This document shows positions 62,520 through 64,000 of a stretch of 64,000 bases of DNA, one piece after another. The DNA comes from Adineta steineri. Lineage: Eukaryota; Rotifera; Eurotatoria; Adinetida; Adinetidae. The stretch's first letter is position 1. Each line of letters begins with the position of its first letter. The notes below the pieces were generated by a model. It saw only the letters and a program-made list of their open reading frames with translations, had not been told where the DNA came from and did not search any database. The stretch is taken from positions 437,277 through 501,276 of the forward strand of contig CAJNOI010000054.1 in assembly GCA_905250115.1 (NCBI GenBank), given 5' to 3'. The position numbers and the translations under genes are program-made.

Positions 62520-63720
62520 TGAAATCAGTGAAACTGGGTAAAGTAAGGTTAAGAAGGGTGAAATAAGGTAGAAGTCAGTGGAAATGGGTGAAATAGGATT
62601 CAGCTGGGTGCAAGCGGGTCAAACAGGGTAAAGCTCGGTGGAAGTGAGTGAAACAGGGTAACGCTGCGTAAAACTGGGTGAAATAAAGTTAAGCTGGGTA
62701 GAACTGGGTAAAATACGGTTCAGCTGAGTGGAAGTGGGTGAAACAGGTTTAAGCTACGTATAACTGGGTGAAATAGGGTTAAGCTGGGTGGAAGTGGCTG
62801 AAACAGGTTTACGCTGAACAGAACTGGGTGAAATAGGGTTAGGCTAGGTAGAACTGGGTAAAATAAGGTTACGATGGGCAGAACTGGGTAAAATAAGGTT
62901 AAGCTGAGTAGAACTGAGTGAAAGTGGGTGAAACAGGGTTAAGCTGGATGGAAGTGGGTGAAATAAGGTTGCGCTGGGTAGAACTGGGTGAAATAGAGTT
63001 AAGCTAGGTAGAACCAGGTGAAATAGGGTTAAGCTGGGTAGAACTCAGTGAAAGTGGGTGAAACAAGGTTCAGCTCGGTGAAAGCGGGTGAAATAGGGTT
63101 AAGCTGGATGGAAGCGGGTGAAATAGAGTTAAGCTGGGTGTTAAGTGGATGAAATAGGGTTGGGCTGGGTGGAAGTGGTTAAAACCGGTTTAAGCTGGAT
63201 AGAACTGGGTGAAATAGAGTTAAGCTGGGTGGAACTGGGTGAAGTAGGGTTAAGCTGGGGGAAAGTGGGTGAAATAGGGTTAAGCTCGGTGAAAGCGGGT
63301 AAAATAGGGTTAAGTTGGGTAGAACTGGGTGAACTAAGGTTACGCTGGGTAGAACTAGGTGGAAGTGGGTGAAATAGGGTTACGTTGGGTGGAAGTGGGT
63401 GAAACAGAGTTAAGCTGGGTGGAAGTGCGTGAAATAGAGTTCAGCTGGGTGGAACTGAGTGAAATAGAGCTAAGCNNNNNNNNNNAGAGCTGAGTGAAAT
63501 AGAGTGAAGCTGGGTAGAACTGGGTGAAACAGTGTTAAGATGGGTAGAACTGCGTGAAATAGGGTTATGCCGGGTAGAACTGGGTGGAACAGGGTTAAGC
63601 TCGGTGAAAGTAGGTAAAACAGGATTAAGCTGGACAAAACTCGGTGAAGCAGGTTTAAGCTTGGTGGAACTGGCTGAAATAAGATAGTAGTGAGTGGAGA
63701 TAGGTGAAATAGGGTAAAAG
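62520..63720 (+). repeat. G-rich minisatellite, period about 30 bp
   Basis: Units of the form GGGTTAAGCTGGGTGGAACT + GGGTGAAATA repeat across at least 1.2 kb with substitutions and some longer higher-order units. The plus strand is nearly C-free, giving strong strand asymmetry and many GGG runs. Because the period is 30 bp the array is open in several frames on both strands, producing spurious ten-residue peptide repeats. The same sequence type decays onward to the end of the window. Confidence 0.9.
63476..63485. other. Assembly gap (10 N)
   Basis: Ten ambiguous bases inside the minisatellite. The real array length here is unknown. Confidence 0.98.
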
Positions 63721-64000
63721 TGGGTGAAGGTAGATGGATTGTGTGGAATTGTTTGAAATGGTATAGAATTTGGAGGAAATGAGTGAAATAGGTTTGGAGT
63801 GAGTGAAAGTGTGTGAAATATGGTAGGACTGAATGAAAGTAGGTAGACTTGTGTTAAATAGGTCAGCAATTGGTGGAAATGGATTAAATCCGGTTGGAGG
63901 GTGTGAGTGGAAACAAGTAAGATGGGATAAGATCCGGTGGAAGTGCATGGGAATGGGTGTTAATCGATGGAATAGGTGTGGAGTAGGTGAGAGAGAGCGG
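63721..64000 (+). repeat. Diverged edge of the minisatellite
   Basis: Continues the G-rich, C-poor style (GAAATAGG, TGGGTG, GTGAGTGGA) but with loose periodicity. No gene seen. Confidence 0.5.

Noticed and set aside
63145..63948. Open frames with ten-residue repeats on both strands of the minisatellite
   Set aside because: A 30-bp period keeps frames open automatically. The frames run through an N gap and lack any gene structure.

Overview
The window looks like nuclear DNA of a small invertebrate, most probably a bdelloid rotifer (inference). It is very AT-rich. Most coding exons are split by introns of about 45-70 bp with GT..AG ends and T-rich acceptors. The conserved proteins are clearly animal-like. 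The first gene encodes a receptor made of beta-propeller and beta-sandwich modules joined to a 7TM domain, an architecture I associate with Adineta and Rotaria. I rebuilt gene models by joining exons where phase, splice signals and protein similarity agree. For nearly all multi-exon genes the summed exon lengths are divisible by three and no internal stop remains.

Layout of the left half. 392-6521 (+): modular NHL/7TM receptor. 8632-11548 (+): ankyrin-repeat protein. 12029-13353 (+): SLC35E3-like transporter. 13569-15661 (-): NOP56. 16639-17390 (+): ARPC4. 18359-19562 (+): alternative oxidase. 20192-20474 (+): a 71-residue Grg1-like hydrophilic stress protein that resembles fungal proteins. 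21213-27404 (-): a large SLC9C ('sperm-type') Na+/H+ exchanger with exchanger, four-helix and cyclic-nucleotide-binding-like parts. 27665-28448 (-): laminin-G protein. 30227-33443 (-): EF-hand-like protein.

Layout of the right half. 34431-35176 (+): small membrane protein. 35325-37397 (-): proteasome ATPase PSMC3. 37844-38452: foldback mobile element. 38721-40865 (-): type II membrane protein. 43216-46934 (-): NRBP pseudokinase. 49773-50714 (+): axonemal dynein light chain DNAL1. 51315-52325 (+): Ly6/uPAR-like surface protein. 52667-54282 and 54389-55651 (+): tandem acyl-protein thioesterases. 55892-58163 (-): DUF389 membrane protein. 58.2-62.5 kb is gene-poor, with a tandem array of exon-like units and a relative of an element in an SLC9C intron. 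62.5 kb to the end is a G-rich minisatellite with a 10-base assembly gap.

There is no operon-like logic; housekeeping genes (NOP56, ARPC4, PSMC3, NRBP) are interspersed with lineage-type genes. Themes are cilia and ion transport (DNAL1, SLC9C), stress and respiration (alternative oxidase, Grg1-like protein) and surface receptors (modular receptor, Ly6-like protein). The most unusual items are the receptor built with only phase-1 introns, the fungal-type Grg1 protein, the sperm-type exchanger in a probably male-less lineage, a 22-nt intron in NOP56 and several unnamed inverted-repeat elements.
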